Assembly: GCA_945870475.1 (NCBI GenBank)
Contig: CAMBSR010000060.1
Location: 1 to 10,578 of the forward strand
Reading direction: 5' to 3'
Length of the DNA: 10,578 nt
DNA from: Phycisphaera mikurensis NBRC 102666
GTDB lineage: Bacteria; Planctomycetota; Phycisphaerae; Phycisphaerales; SM1A02
Below the pieces are notes generated by a model. It made no database searches, was not told where the DNA came from, and saw only the letters and a list, made by a program, of their open reading frames with translations. Below are positions 1-6,052 of the stretch, piece after piece. Numbering within the stretch: position 1 is the first letter of the stretch; each line of letters opens with the position of its first letter. Position numbers and translations under genes: made by a program.

Positions 1-687
1 GCGGTCGTCGTCCACCATGATGAGCGCGCCGTCGCGCTCCACCACGGGGCGGGGCCTGGCCAGGTAGAGCGGCACCACCGGAAGCCCGTGCTTCCAGATG
101 TAGAGCCACACGTCGAGCTCGGTCCAGTTGCTGAGCGGGAAGACGCGGATCGACTCGCCCTGGTTGACGCGGGTGTTGAAGAGGTTCCAGAGCTCGGGGC
201 GCTGGTTCTTCGGGTCCCAGCGGTGGTGCCGGTCGCGGAAGCTGAAGACGCGCTCCTTGGCGCGGCTCTTTTCCTCGTCGCGGCGCGCGCCGCCGATGGC
301 CGCGTCGAACTTCCACATGTCGAGCGCCTGCCGGAGCGCCTGCGTCTTCATGACGTCGGTGTGCACCTTGCTGCCGCTCGCCACGGGGCTGATGCCCTGG
401 GCAAGGCCCTCCTGGTTGGTATGCACCCGCAGTTCCACGCCCAGGCGCTTGGCCGTGGCGTCTCGGAACGCGATCATCTCGCGGAACTTCCACGTGGTGT
501 CGATGTGCAGCAGCGGGAAGGGCGGCTTGGCCGGCCAGAAGGCCTTCATGGCCAGGTGCAGGAGCACCGTACTGTCCTTGCCGATCGAGTACATGAGGAC
601 CGGCCGCTCGAAGCCGGCGGCCGTCTCGCGGAAGATCTGGATGCTCTCGGCTTCCAGCTCGTCAAGATGGGTGAATTCGGTGGACAC
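1..687 (-). CDS. cysD: Sulfate adenylyltransferase subunit 2 (CysD), 3' end beyond the window
   Basis: CysD is the small catalytic subunit of ATP sulfurylase; with the GTPase CysN it converts sulfate and ATP to adenosine 5'-phosphosulfate (APS) in the cytoplasm. The 229 visible residues match the family almost end to end: the N-terminal THLDELEAESI stretch, the PP-loop motif SIGKDS at residues 34-39, IDTTWKFREM, the GGARRDEEKSRAKER block, the HRWDPKNQRPELW block and IRVFPLSNWTELD. E. coli CysD is about 300 residues, so roughly the last 70 lie beyond position 1. I chose the GTG at 687 because conservation with E. coli CysD begins just after it; an in-frame ATG at 777 would add 30 low-complexity residues and run into the divergent cysC. 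No Shine-Dalgarno is visible. cysN would be expected next on this strand, outside the window. Family call is very secure; the start is less so. Confidence 0.96.
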   Translation of the reverse strand, partial: MSTEFTHLDELEAESIQIFRETAAGFERPVLMYSIGKDSTVLLHLAMKAFWPAKPPFPLLHIDTTWKFREMIAFRDATAKRLGVELRVHTNQEGLAQGISPVASGSKVHTDVMKTQALRQALDMWKFDAAIGGARRDEEKSRAKERVFSFRDRHHRWDPKNQRPELWNLFNTRVNQGESIRVFPLSNWTELDVWLYIWKHGLPVVPLYLARPRPVVERDGALIMVDDDR

Positions 688-698
688 GGTGGGGAAGG

Positions 699-704
699 AT
701 GGTA
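699..704 (-). promoter_or_regulatory. Candidate -10 element for cysD
   Basis: On the minus strand the hexamer TACCAT ends 11 bp before the GTG start of cysD, and no Shine-Dalgarno lies between. Its position fits a transcript beginning within a few bases of the start codon. No convincing -35 is seen 16-18 bp upstream. An 8-bp direct repeat, CGGTGGGG on the plus strand at 687-694 and 706-713 (19 bp apart), brackets the hexamer and could be an operator, although the first copy touches the start codon and simple composition is an alternative. Inferred from sequence only. Confidence 0.35.
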
Positions 705-754
705 GCGGTGGGGCAACGGCGGCGGACGCGCGTTCGGCCTGCCTGCCGCGCTCG

Positions 755-760
755 TACGAT
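755..760 (+). promoter_or_regulatory. Candidate -10 element for cysC
   Basis: TACGAT lies 6 bp before an in-frame GTG (767) and 15 bp before the ATG (776) of cysC. No Shine-Dalgarno is visible before either codon. The distance to the GTG is what a leaderless transcript would need, so this hexamer bears on the choice of start. There is no good -35 match. It is one of four TANNNT hexamers found close upstream of genes in this region. Confidence 0.35.
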
Positions 761-775
761 GCGCCCGTGCACTCC

Positions 776-1405
776 ATGCAGGAACAACCCGAGCCGACGC
801 GCGACCCGAACGTCCGCTGGCACGCCGGCATCGCGGACGCAGCCCTGCGCGCCCGATGCGCGCGCCAGCGCGGTGTCACCCTCTGGCTCACGGGCCTCAG
901 CGGCTCCGGCAAGAGCACCATCGCAGTGGAACTGGAGCGCTCGCTGCTCGAGGCCGGCTCGCTTGCGTTCCGCCTCGACGGCGACAACCTGCGCCACGGC
1001 CTGAACGCGGGCGTCGGCTTCGACGCCGCCGGCCGCCAGGAGGCTGTGCGCCGCGCGGGCGAGGCGGCGCTGCTCGTCGCCGGTGCGGGCGCCGTCGCCA
1101 TCGTCGGCATGATCAGCCCGTACCGCGCCGACCGTGACCGCGTCCGCGCGCGCCATGCGGAGGTGGGCATCCCGTTCCTCGAGGTGCATGTCGACGCACC
1201 GCTCGCGGTGGCGGAGTCGCGCGATCCGAAGGGCCTCTATGCCAAGGCGCGCGCCGGCGAGATCAAGGGCTTCACGGGGATCGACGATCCGTACGAGGCG
1301 CCGGCGGCACCGGAGATCGTCGTGCGCACGCACGAGCGATCGCTTGCCGAATGCGTGGCCGCGCTGCAGGCGGCCGCGATCGCCGCGGCACGCATCGGCG
1401 CCTAG
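776..1405 (+). CDS. cysC: Adenylylsulfate (APS) kinase CysC
   Basis: Phosphorylates APS at the 3' position to give PAPS, the sulfate donor for sulfotransferases and, in some bacteria, for sulfate reduction. The 209-residue product has the usual length of a stand-alone APS kinase. Visible motifs: Walker A GLSGSGKST at 40-48, LDGDNLRHGLN at 67-77, ISPYR at 113-117, RDPKGLYAKAR at 149-159 and FTGIDDPYEAP at 166-176, which is the substrate-lid region of the family. It stands alone and is divergent from cysD, unlike the E. coli cysDNC order or CysNC fusions. ATG 776 is taken as start; GTG 767 in the same frame would add three residues and sits better with the TACGAT hexamer. The reading frame stays open upstream to 128, but that part is antisense to cysD and does not resemble the family. 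The downstream neighbours suggest its PAPS is used for sulfation. Confidence 0.95.
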   Translation: MQEQPEPTRDPNVRWHAGIADAALRARCARQRGVTLWLTGLSGSGKSTIAVELERSLLEAGSLAFRLDGDNLRHGLNAGVGFDAAGRQEAVRRAGEAALLVAGAGAVAIVGMISPYRADRDRVRARHAEVGIPFLEVHVDAPLAVAESRDPKGLYAKARAGEIKGFTGIDDPYEAPAAPEIVVRTHERSLAECVAALQAAAIAAARIGA

Positions 1406-1453
1406 ACGCTGCTGCGCGCCGCGTTCGAACGTCGCCACTGCCGTCCGTTGCGC

Positions 1454-1459
1454 TATTCT
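1454..1459 (+). promoter_or_regulatory. Candidate -10 element before the family 2 glycosyltransferase gene
   Basis: TATTCT lies 10 bp upstream of the ATG at 1470, in the 64-bp gap after cysC, with no Shine-Dalgarno in between. It matches TANNNT and could start a transcript a few bases before the start codon, giving this gene its own promoter as well as any read-through from cysC. The same gap holds a perfect 10-bp palindrome, CGTTCGAACG, at 1422-1431, which is a possible operator half. No -35 match is seen. Confidence 0.3.
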
Positions 1460-1469
1460 CGGGCCCTCA

Positions 1470-2276
1470 ATGGAACGCAAGGCCGCCGCCAACGCCCCCG
1501 CGCCCCTCGCTGATTCGGTGGCGCCGGCACGGCGCGTGCCGCCGAGGCTCTGCGTCGTCTACACCGCCAAGAACTCCACCCGCACGCTGCCGCGCAGCAT
1601 CGCCGCCATGCGCGAGATCGCCGACCGGATCGTGGTGGTCGACAGCGGCTCCATGGACGGCACCCAGGATGCCTGCCGCGCGCTGGGCGCCGAGGTGTTC
1701 CACCAGGACTGGCTCGGCTTTGCACGCCAGAAGCAGCACGCCATCGACCTGGCCGCCGACGCGGAGTTCGTCCTCCTCCTCGACAGCGACGAGATCCCGG
1801 ACGCCCGCCTCATCGACTCCATCCGCGGCGTCATGCAGACGTCCGGTTCCGCGCAGGGATGGTGGATCGACCGCCGCTACTGGTTCGGCGGCGACTACGT
1901 CCGCATCGACGCGCCCGACCGCGTCCTCCGCCTGTTCCGCCAGGGGGCCGGCAGCGTGCCGTTCCGCGAAGTGCACGAGGTGGTGCGCGTCGACGGCCCC
2001 ACCGCGCGCCTCTCCGGGATCTGCCGGCACGAGAGCTGGATCGACCTGGAGGACGCGCTGACCAAGCAGCTCCGCTACGCGCGCATGTCCGCGTCGGCGC
2101 CGCATGCGCGCTCCAGCCTCGCGAAGCTCGCGTTCAACCCGTCGTGGGCGTTCTTCCGCAACTACGTGCTGCACCGATCCTTCCTGGACGGCTGGCGCGG
2201 CTTCCAGCTGAGCCTGGTGGTGGCGATGGGCACGCTTGCCAAGCACCTGATGATCCTCGACCGCAAGCGACGCTGA
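1470..2276 (+). CDS. Family 2 glycosyltransferase, WaaE/KdtX-like (LPS core or surface glycan)
   Basis: A 268-residue GT-A fold glycosyltransferase, probably moving a sugar from a nucleotide donor to a lipid-linked or LPS-core acceptor at the inner face of the membrane. Visible motifs: a beta-strand plus VVDSGSMDGT at 56-65 (nucleotide binding), GFARQKQHA at 83-91, the metal-binding LDSDE at 104-108, and the later RLFR and EVHEVV stretches followed by a conserved HESW. This order is that of the WaaE/KdtX group, whose members are about 250-260 residues. The first 25 or so residues are Ala/Pro-rich and extra. A basic, partly hydrophobic C terminus could rest on the membrane. The gene lies 64 bp after cysC and 29 bp before the sulfotransferase-like gene. 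The sugar and acceptor cannot be told from sequence. Frame and family are secure; the name of the substrate is not. Confidence 0.88.
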   Translation: MERKAAANAPAPLADSVAPARRVPPRLCVVYTAKNSTRTLPRSIAAMREIADRIVVVDSGSMDGTQDACRALGAEVFHQDWLGFARQKQHAIDLAADAEFVLLLDSDEIPDARLIDSIRGVMQTSGSAQGWWIDRRYWFGGDYVRIDAPDRVLRLFRQGAGSVPFREVHEVVRVDGPTARLSGICRHESWIDLEDALTKQLRYARMSASAPHARSSLAKLAFNPSWAFFRNYVLHRSFLDGWRGFQLSLVVAMGTLAKHLMILDRKRR

Positions 2277-2291
2277 GACGCACGTCGTCTC
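2275..2291 (+). other. Short inverted repeat across the glycosyltransferase stop codon
   Basis: GAGACG (2275-2280) and CGTCTC (2286-2291) form a perfect 6-bp stem with a 5-base loop. It overlaps the TGA stop and is followed a few bases later by only three T residues. It is too weak to call a terminator and may modulate coupling to the next gene, which starts at 2306. It could be chance. Confidence 0.3.
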
Positions 2292-2305
2292 CGACTTTCC
2301 CTGCC

Positions 2306-3205
2306 ATGAAGACCCGCCGCTTCACCGCCGTGCACCGCGTCCCGAGCTTCCTGCTCCGCTATGCGATCAAGCGCGCGCAGCTCGCAACGCCGCCCTCGGT
2401 TGCCGGCGCGCGTCCCGCCGTCACCTACGCCACCTTCCGCACGTCGAGCACCTCCATCCACCATGCCATCCGCGCTTCCAGCCGTGCCGCGGCCGTGAAG
2501 GCGCACGCGCTCGCCCCCGAGCACCTGATGCCGCTGGTCTCGCCGCGCGGCCGTCTGCCGCTCACCGAGAAGGGGCTGCCGATCTTCGGGCATGTCGGCA
2601 ACCTGGCAGTCCGCCAGGCCATCATCCTGCCGCGGCGCGAGGCGGATTTCGTGGTGGCCGTCCGCGACCCCATTGCCGTGGCGGCCAGCATGATGTCCGC
2701 GTTCCACACCTGGTGGCCCGCGGGCCTGGAGAAGCGCATCACGGAGCCGGGATTCATCGAGAGCCCCACGGCGCTCGACATGATCGAGCGCGAGTTCTTC
2801 GGCACCTTCCCGCGCCACATGATGCTGGGCTGGCTCTCGCACGACATGGTCGCCGGCATCGGCTGGGATCCCTTCGCGCACGCGTTCGACCGCGAGTCCG
2901 GCGCCACGCGCTACGACCATGGTCCGTGGCGGCTCCTGGTGCTGCGCACCGAGCTCCCCGACGAACGCAAGAACACGCTCCTGCGCGATTTCCTCGCGCG
3001 GCCGGCCATCAGGATCGAGCACACCAACGATGCCCTCGGCTTCGGCCCCGAGCGCCGCGGCCTGATCCGCGCGGTGCACCGCGTCATTGCGCGCAACCCG
3101 GCGTGGATCGACTCGGTGGTGGAGGACCCGCGTGCCCGGCACTTCTGGCCGGAGGCCTCGCTGGAGAAGTTCCGCGCCAAGTGGCGCGCCGGCCCGCGGG
3201 ATTAG
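2306..3205 (+). CDS. Sulfotransferase-like putative capsular polysaccharide synthesis protein
   Basis: A 299-residue protein that resembles the putative capsular polysaccharide synthesis (NKWYS-type) group, which is related to PAPS-dependent sulfotransferases. Seen: after a basic N terminus, a hydrophobic strand then FRTSSTSIHHAI at 44-55, where sulfotransferases carry the 5'-phosphosulfate loop; VVAVRDPIAVAASMM at 116-130, matching the 3'-phosphate site with R120 and S128; FFGTFPRHMMLGW at 164-176; GIGWDPFAHAFDRESG at 184-199; and WRLLVLRTELPD at 208-219. In family members these last blocks read GIDVY..PF....G and LVLKLEDL. The product would transfer sulfate from PAPS to a glycan. Context supports this: a PAPS-forming cysC lies upstream and a PAP-clearing phosphatase downstream. 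The usual GKVGSSS loop is replaced by FRTSSTS, so the member is divergent. No Shine-Dalgarno is visible. The sulfotransferase fold is likely; activity and acceptor are inferred. Confidence 0.72.
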   Translation: MKTRRFTAVHRVPSFLLRYAIKRAQLATPPSVAGARPAVTYATFRTSSTSIHHAIRASSRAAAVKAHALAPEHLMPLVSPRGRLPLTEKGLPIFGHVGNLAVRQAIILPRREADFVVAVRDPIAVAASMMSAFHTWWPAGLEKRITEPGFIESPTALDMIEREFFGTFPRHMMLGWLSHDMVAGIGWDPFAHAFDRESGATRYDHGPWRLLVLRTELPDERKNTLLRDFLARPAIRIEHTNDALGFGPERRGLIRAVHRVIARNPAWIDSVVEDPRARHFWPEASLEKFRAKWRAGPRD

Positions 3206-3228
3206 AAATTATTGTGGCGGCACTGTGC

Positions 3229-3254
3229 GTGGGCGCTTTCCGCAAAGCCCCCAC
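3229..3254 (+). terminator. Strong imperfect hairpin after the sulfotransferase-like gene
   Basis: Arms GTGGG + GCTTT (3229-3233, 3235-3239) pair with AAAGC + CCCAC (3244-3248, 3250-3254), giving 10 base pairs, one central C/C mismatch and a CCGC loop. It begins 23 bp after the stop at 3205. No T-run follows, so it is not a textbook intrinsic terminator; it may end or protect the upstream mRNA, or be a protein-binding dyad. A small hairpin, CGGT/ACCG with loop GAA (3257-3267), follows directly. This 164-bp gap (3206-3369) is AT-richer than its surroundings and holds no gene. Confidence 0.45.
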
Positions 3255-3288
3255 GTCGGTGAAACCGCCAAGCAATTCACATTGGCTA

Positions 3289-3305
3289 GGCGGGAAACTT
3301 CCGCC
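3289..3305 (+). other. Second hairpin upstream of the 179-residue gene
   Basis: GGCGGGA and TTCCGCC arms give seven pairs (one G/T) around a 3-base loop. A run of five T residues occurs at 3316-3320, about 10 bases later, which is too far for a standard intrinsic terminator. It may act together with the 3229-3254 hairpin as a bidirectional stop, or be an operator for the gene starting at 3370. Confidence 0.3.
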
Positions 3306-3353
3306 AGTTGTTCCATTTTTCCGCATCGCTGCATATTGCCTCCGGCTCTGTGG

Positions 3354-3359
3354 TACGTT
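3354..3359 (+). promoter_or_regulatory. Candidate -10 element before the 179-residue gene
   Basis: TACGTT lies 10 bp upstream of the ATG at 3370, the same distance as TATTCT before the glycosyltransferase gene. No Shine-Dalgarno is visible. An alternative, weaker pair is TTCCAT (3311-3316) with TATTGC (3334-3339) at 17-bp spacing, which would give a leader of about 25-30 bases. After the hairpins upstream, a new promoter here is expected, and it would also drive cysQ and the GT4 gene. Confidence 0.35.
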
Positions 3360-3369
3360 TGGTGTTCCT

Positions 3370-3909
3370 ATGGCAAAGAAGACTTCTGCAAAGCACGGCA
3401 CGCATCGCACCGCCAAGACCGCCTCCAAGGCCCTCGCACACCGCGGCCCGGCCAAGCACGCCGCCAAGAACATCACCGATGACATCCGGACGCTCGCGTC
3501 CGAGGTCAAGGACCTGCGCACGCTGCGCAGCAAGTATGACCAGCTCGTGGCCGAGCACAACGGCCTGCTCGGCTCCCTGCGGGAGCTGACCACCGCGCTT
3601 GCCGGCAGCGCGCGCGAGGCATGGAACGATTACCGCGGCGGCAAGCCCGTCCACTTCGGCGCCGCCCGGCCCCGCATCCGCGCCGCCAGCGCGGACGTCG
3701 ACGCGATGACCGCCAAGCTCAATGCCTCGCTGCCCACCGCGTGGAGCACCAAGGAGCAGATCTGCAAGGCCGCGGGCCTCGACCCCAAGGCGGCGAACTC
3801 CGCCTTCCGGCGCCTGGTGCTCGGCTACATCCGCGGCGGCAAGAAGGTTGCCGCATCGCTCGAATCCAACGGCAAGCGCGGCGTCGAAGGCCGCTACCGC
3901 AAGCGCTGA
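3370..3909 (+). CDS. Unrecognised basic protein: histone-like tail, coiled coil, helix-turn-helix-like C terminus
   Basis: I do not recognise this 179-residue protein. Three parts can be seen. Residues 1-34 are Lys/Ala/His/Thr-rich with almost no hydrophobic residues, like the AK-rich tails of bacterial histone H1-like proteins. Residues 35-80 have Ile/Leu/Val at heptad-like spacing (DIRTLASEVKDLRTLRSKY and on), a probable coiled coil. Residues 124-179 begin WSTKEQICKAAGLDPKAA, followed by FRRLVLGYIRGGKKV and end GVEGRYRKR; this looks like a helix-turn-helix with a basic wing. DNA binding, as a nucleoid protein or local regulator, is the likeliest role but is inference. ATG 3370 is the start because the open frame upstream passes through the sulfotransferase gene and the hairpin region and has no similar character. 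The stop is one base from the cysQ GTG, so the two are translationally coupled. Confidence 0.8.
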   Translation: MAKKTSAKHGTHRTAKTASKALAHRGPAKHAAKNITDDIRTLASEVKDLRTLRSKYDQLVAEHNGLLGSLRELTTALAGSAREAWNDYRGGKPVHFGAARPRIRAASADVDAMTAKLNASLPTAWSTKEQICKAAGLDPKAANSAFRRLVLGYIRGGKKVAASLESNGKRGVEGRYRKR

Positions 3910-3910
3910 C

Positions 3911-4897
3911 GTGCAGCAGCCCACCACCGAACTCGCCGCGGCGCTCGCCGCGGGCCGGGCCGCGGCCGACGCAATCGCCTTCCTGGGCGATCCGCAGTCG
4001 TTTGCCGCCGGTGCGGTGATCGACAAGGGCGCCGCCGGTCCGGCCACCGTGGCGGACATCGCCAGCCAGGTGGCAGCCACCATCACGCTCCGCGCCATGC
4101 TCGGGGCGTCCGTGCGCATCGTCGCCGAGGAAAGCCTGGAGGAGGTCGACTCCCTGGGCGGCGACTCGCTCCTTGCCACCGTCGCCGCCGCCGTGCGCGC
4201 CGCGGGCATCGATTGCAACGCATCCCGCGCACGCGAGGCGCTCGCCGCGGCGTCCGATGCCGGCGGCGCGGGCACCTTCTGGGCCATCGACCCGCTCGAC
4301 GGCACCAAGGGCTACCTGCGCGGCGGGCAGTTCGCCGTGGCCATCGCGCTGGTGCGTGACGGCATGCCGATGGCCGGCGTGCTCGGGCTTCTGCGCCTGG
4401 CGCCCACCGGCACCGGCATGGGTGCCGGCGTCATGGCAGCCGCAGTGCGCGGGCAGGGCGCTGTGCAGACGCCGCTCGACTCGTGGGCGCCGCGGCCGAT
4501 CAACGCACGACCATGGAATCCCGGCGATCCGATCCGCCTTGCCGGCAGCGTCGAGAAGGGCCACAGCGCCTCGGACTCGCTTGAGTCGCGCGCCGCGCAG
4601 CTTGGCCCGGTGGAGCCCGTCCGCGTCGACAGCCAGGCAAAGTATGCGTTGGTGGCCCGCGGTGACGCGGACACCTACCTCCGCCTGAGCCCCACTCCCG
4701 AGTACCGCGAATGCATCTGGGATCACGCCGCCGGCGCCCTGGTGGCGTCGGAGGCCGGGTGCACCGTCACCGATTCGCGCGGCGTCCCGATGGACTTCTC
4801 CACCGGCCGCCGGCTCACCGCCGCGCAGGGCGTCATCTGCGCCCCGCCGCGCCTCCATGCGGCGCTGGTGGACGCGTTGGCCCCGCTCGTGGGGTAG
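3911..4897 (+). CDS. cysQ: 3'(2'),5'-bisphosphate nucleotidase, CysQ/HAL2 type
   Basis: Hydrolyses 3'-phosphoadenosine 5'-phosphate (PAP), the by-product of PAPS-using enzymes, to AMP; some members also act on PAPS or inositol phosphates. The 328-residue sequence has the inositol monophosphatase superfamily layout: VIDKG...TVAD at 37-49, metal-binding AEES at 72-75, WAIDPLDGTKGYLRGGQ at 124-140, the SVEKGHS stretch at 213-219, DSQAKYALVARG at 240-251, and WDHAAG at 270-275 with the third metal ligand D271. GTKGYLRGGQFAVAIAL and DSQAKYA are particular to the HAL2 branch rather than to plain inositol phosphatases. Start is the GTG at 3911, one base after the previous stop; no Shine-Dalgarno is evident, so coupling is likely. 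The stop is 9 bp before the GT4 gene. The neighbouring sulfotransferase-like gene and cysC give it an obvious source of PAP. Confidence 0.93.
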   Translation: MQQPTTELAAALAAGRAAADAIAFLGDPQSFAAGAVIDKGAAGPATVADIASQVAATITLRAMLGASVRIVAEESLEEVDSLGGDSLLATVAAAVRAAGIDCNASRAREALAAASDAGGAGTFWAIDPLDGTKGYLRGGQFAVAIALVRDGMPMAGVLGLLRLAPTGTGMGAGVMAAAVRGQGAVQTPLDSWAPRPINARPWNPGDPIRLAGSVEKGHSASDSLESRAAQLGPVEPVRVDSQAKYALVARGDADTYLRLSPTPEYRECIWDHAAGALVASEAGCTVTDSRGVPMDFSTGRRLTAAQGVICAPPRLHAALVDALAPLVG

Positions 4898-4906
4898 AAC
4901 ACGTGC

Positions 4907-6049
4907 ATGGCGCATGTCGCTCTCATCGGCGGATTCGGCGACCTGGTGGTCAAGCTGCGGGGTTCGCTGCTGCGTTCCCTCCGCGCGGCGGGGCATCGCG
5001 TCACGGTCTGCGTGCCGGCGCCTTCCGCGCAGGCGCGTGCCGGCGTCGAGTCCGGACTGCGTGACCTGGGTGCCCGGCTCGTCGAGGCCCCGCTCGACCG
5101 CAGCGGCACCAATCCCATCGGCGAACTGGCGCTCCGCAACTTCTACGCGAAGTTCATGGAGACGGAACGCCCTGACGCGGTCATCGCCTACAACCCAAAG
5201 CCGATCTTCTATGCGGTGCCCGCCGCGCGCCGCGCGGGCGTGCCGCACATTGCGGCCATGGTCACCGGCCTGGGCTATGCCTTCACCAGCAGCGACCTGC
5301 GCGCCAGGATCCTCTCGCTGGTGGCCATGCGCCTCTACCGCCGCGCGCTGCCGCTCGCCACCACGGTGGTGTTCCAGAACAACGACGACCGGACCCGCTT
5401 CCAGCACCTTGGCCTCCTCGGCGCCGTGCGCAGCGTGCACGTCATTCCCGGCTCGGGCGTCGACCTCGCGCACTTCCAGCACACGGCCATCACCGAGCCG
5501 CCGGCGCGCGTCGACTTCCTGTACCTCGGCCGCTACCTGCGCGACAAGGGACTGGTTGACTTTGTCGAGGCGGCACGCGCGCTCCGCGCCCTTCGCGAGG
5601 ATGGCTCGCGCTTCGGCTTCCACATCGCGGGATTCGTCGACGAGAATCCGTCGAGCGTCACCGCGGAGGAAGTCCGCGCCTGGGTCAGCGCGGGCATCGT
5701 GCAGGACCTCGGCAGGCTCGAGGACCCGCGCCCCGCGCTCTCGGCGTGCAGCGTGATGGTCCTCCCGAGCCACGGCGAGGGCATGCCGATGGCGGTGCTC
5801 GAGGCCATGGCCACGGGACGTGCCGTGGTCAGCACCGAGGTTGCGGGATGCCGCGAGACCATCATCGACGGCGAGAGCGGCATCCTGGTGCCGCCCGGCG
5901 CGCCGGCGGCGCTTGCGGTTGCGATGGAGCAGTTCCTGGAAGACCCCGGTCTGGTGGTCAGCATGGGAATCGCCGCGCGTCAGCGCGCGGCGTCGGAGTT
6001 CGACAGCCGCGCCGTGAACGCGCGCCTGCTGTCGGCGCTTGGCATCTGA
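4907..6049 (+). CDS. Family 4 glycosyltransferase (GT-B fold)
   Basis: A 380-residue retaining glycosyltransferase acting in the cytoplasm or at the inner membrane face on a lipid-linked or growing surface glycan. Seen: a Rossmann-like N terminus (VALIGGFGDLVVKLRGSLL), AYNPKPIFY at 94-102, VTGLGYAF at 119-126 typical of the PglA/WbpX-like branch, PGSGVD at 181-186, LGRYLRDKGLVDFVEAA at 207-223, and the donor-site block PSHGEGMPMAVLEAM at 287-301 with the EX7E pair E291/E299, then GESGILVPP at 322-330. PglA-type members often transfer N-acetylhexosamines, but the sugar here is unknown. ATG 4907 lies 9 bp after the cysQ stop, so it shares that transcript. It converges on the minus-strand gene ending at 6053, with 3 bp between stop codons and no room for a terminator. 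Confidence 0.93.
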   Translation: MAHVALIGGFGDLVVKLRGSLLRSLRAAGHRVTVCVPAPSAQARAGVESGLRDLGARLVEAPLDRSGTNPIGELALRNFYAKFMETERPDAVIAYNPKPIFYAVPAARRAGVPHIAAMVTGLGYAFTSSDLRARILSLVAMRLYRRALPLATTVVFQNNDDRTRFQHLGLLGAVRSVHVIPGSGVDLAHFQHTAITEPPARVDFLYLGRYLRDKGLVDFVEAARALRALREDGSRFGFHIAGFVDENPSSVTAEEVRAWVSAGIVQDLGRLEDPRPALSACSVMVLPSHGEGMPMAVLEAMATGRAVVSTEVAGCRETIIDGESGILVPPGAPAALAVAMEQFLEDPGLVVSMGIAARQRAASEFDSRAVNARLLSALGI

Positions 6050-6052
6050 CCG

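Noticed and set aside
88..705. 205-residue plus-strand frame
   Set aside because: Antisense shadow of cysD with low-complexity Val/Ala/Glu/Arg composition.
128..775. N-terminal extension of the cysC frame
   Set aside because: This part lies opposite cysD and has no APS kinase similarity; family homology begins after ATG 776.
688..777. Upstream ATG (777) for cysD
   Set aside because: It would add 30 residues without family similarity and overlap the cysC start on the other strand; GTG 687 fits the conserved N terminus.
1134..1469. Upstream extension of the family 2 glycosyltransferase
   Set aside because: It is an Arg/Ser-rich shadow of cysC; the glycosyltransferase fold begins shortly after ATG 1470.
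2713..3369. Upstream extension of the 179-residue protein
   Set aside because: The frame is open only as a shadow of the sulfotransferase-like gene and through a hairpin-rich gap; composition changes abruptly at ATG 3370.
3719..5773. 684-residue open frame on the minus strand
   Set aside because: It is antisense to cysQ and the GT4 gene, both of which have clear family motifs; the translation is Arg/Ala/Gly/His-rich with no motif, as expected of a GC-rich shadow frame.
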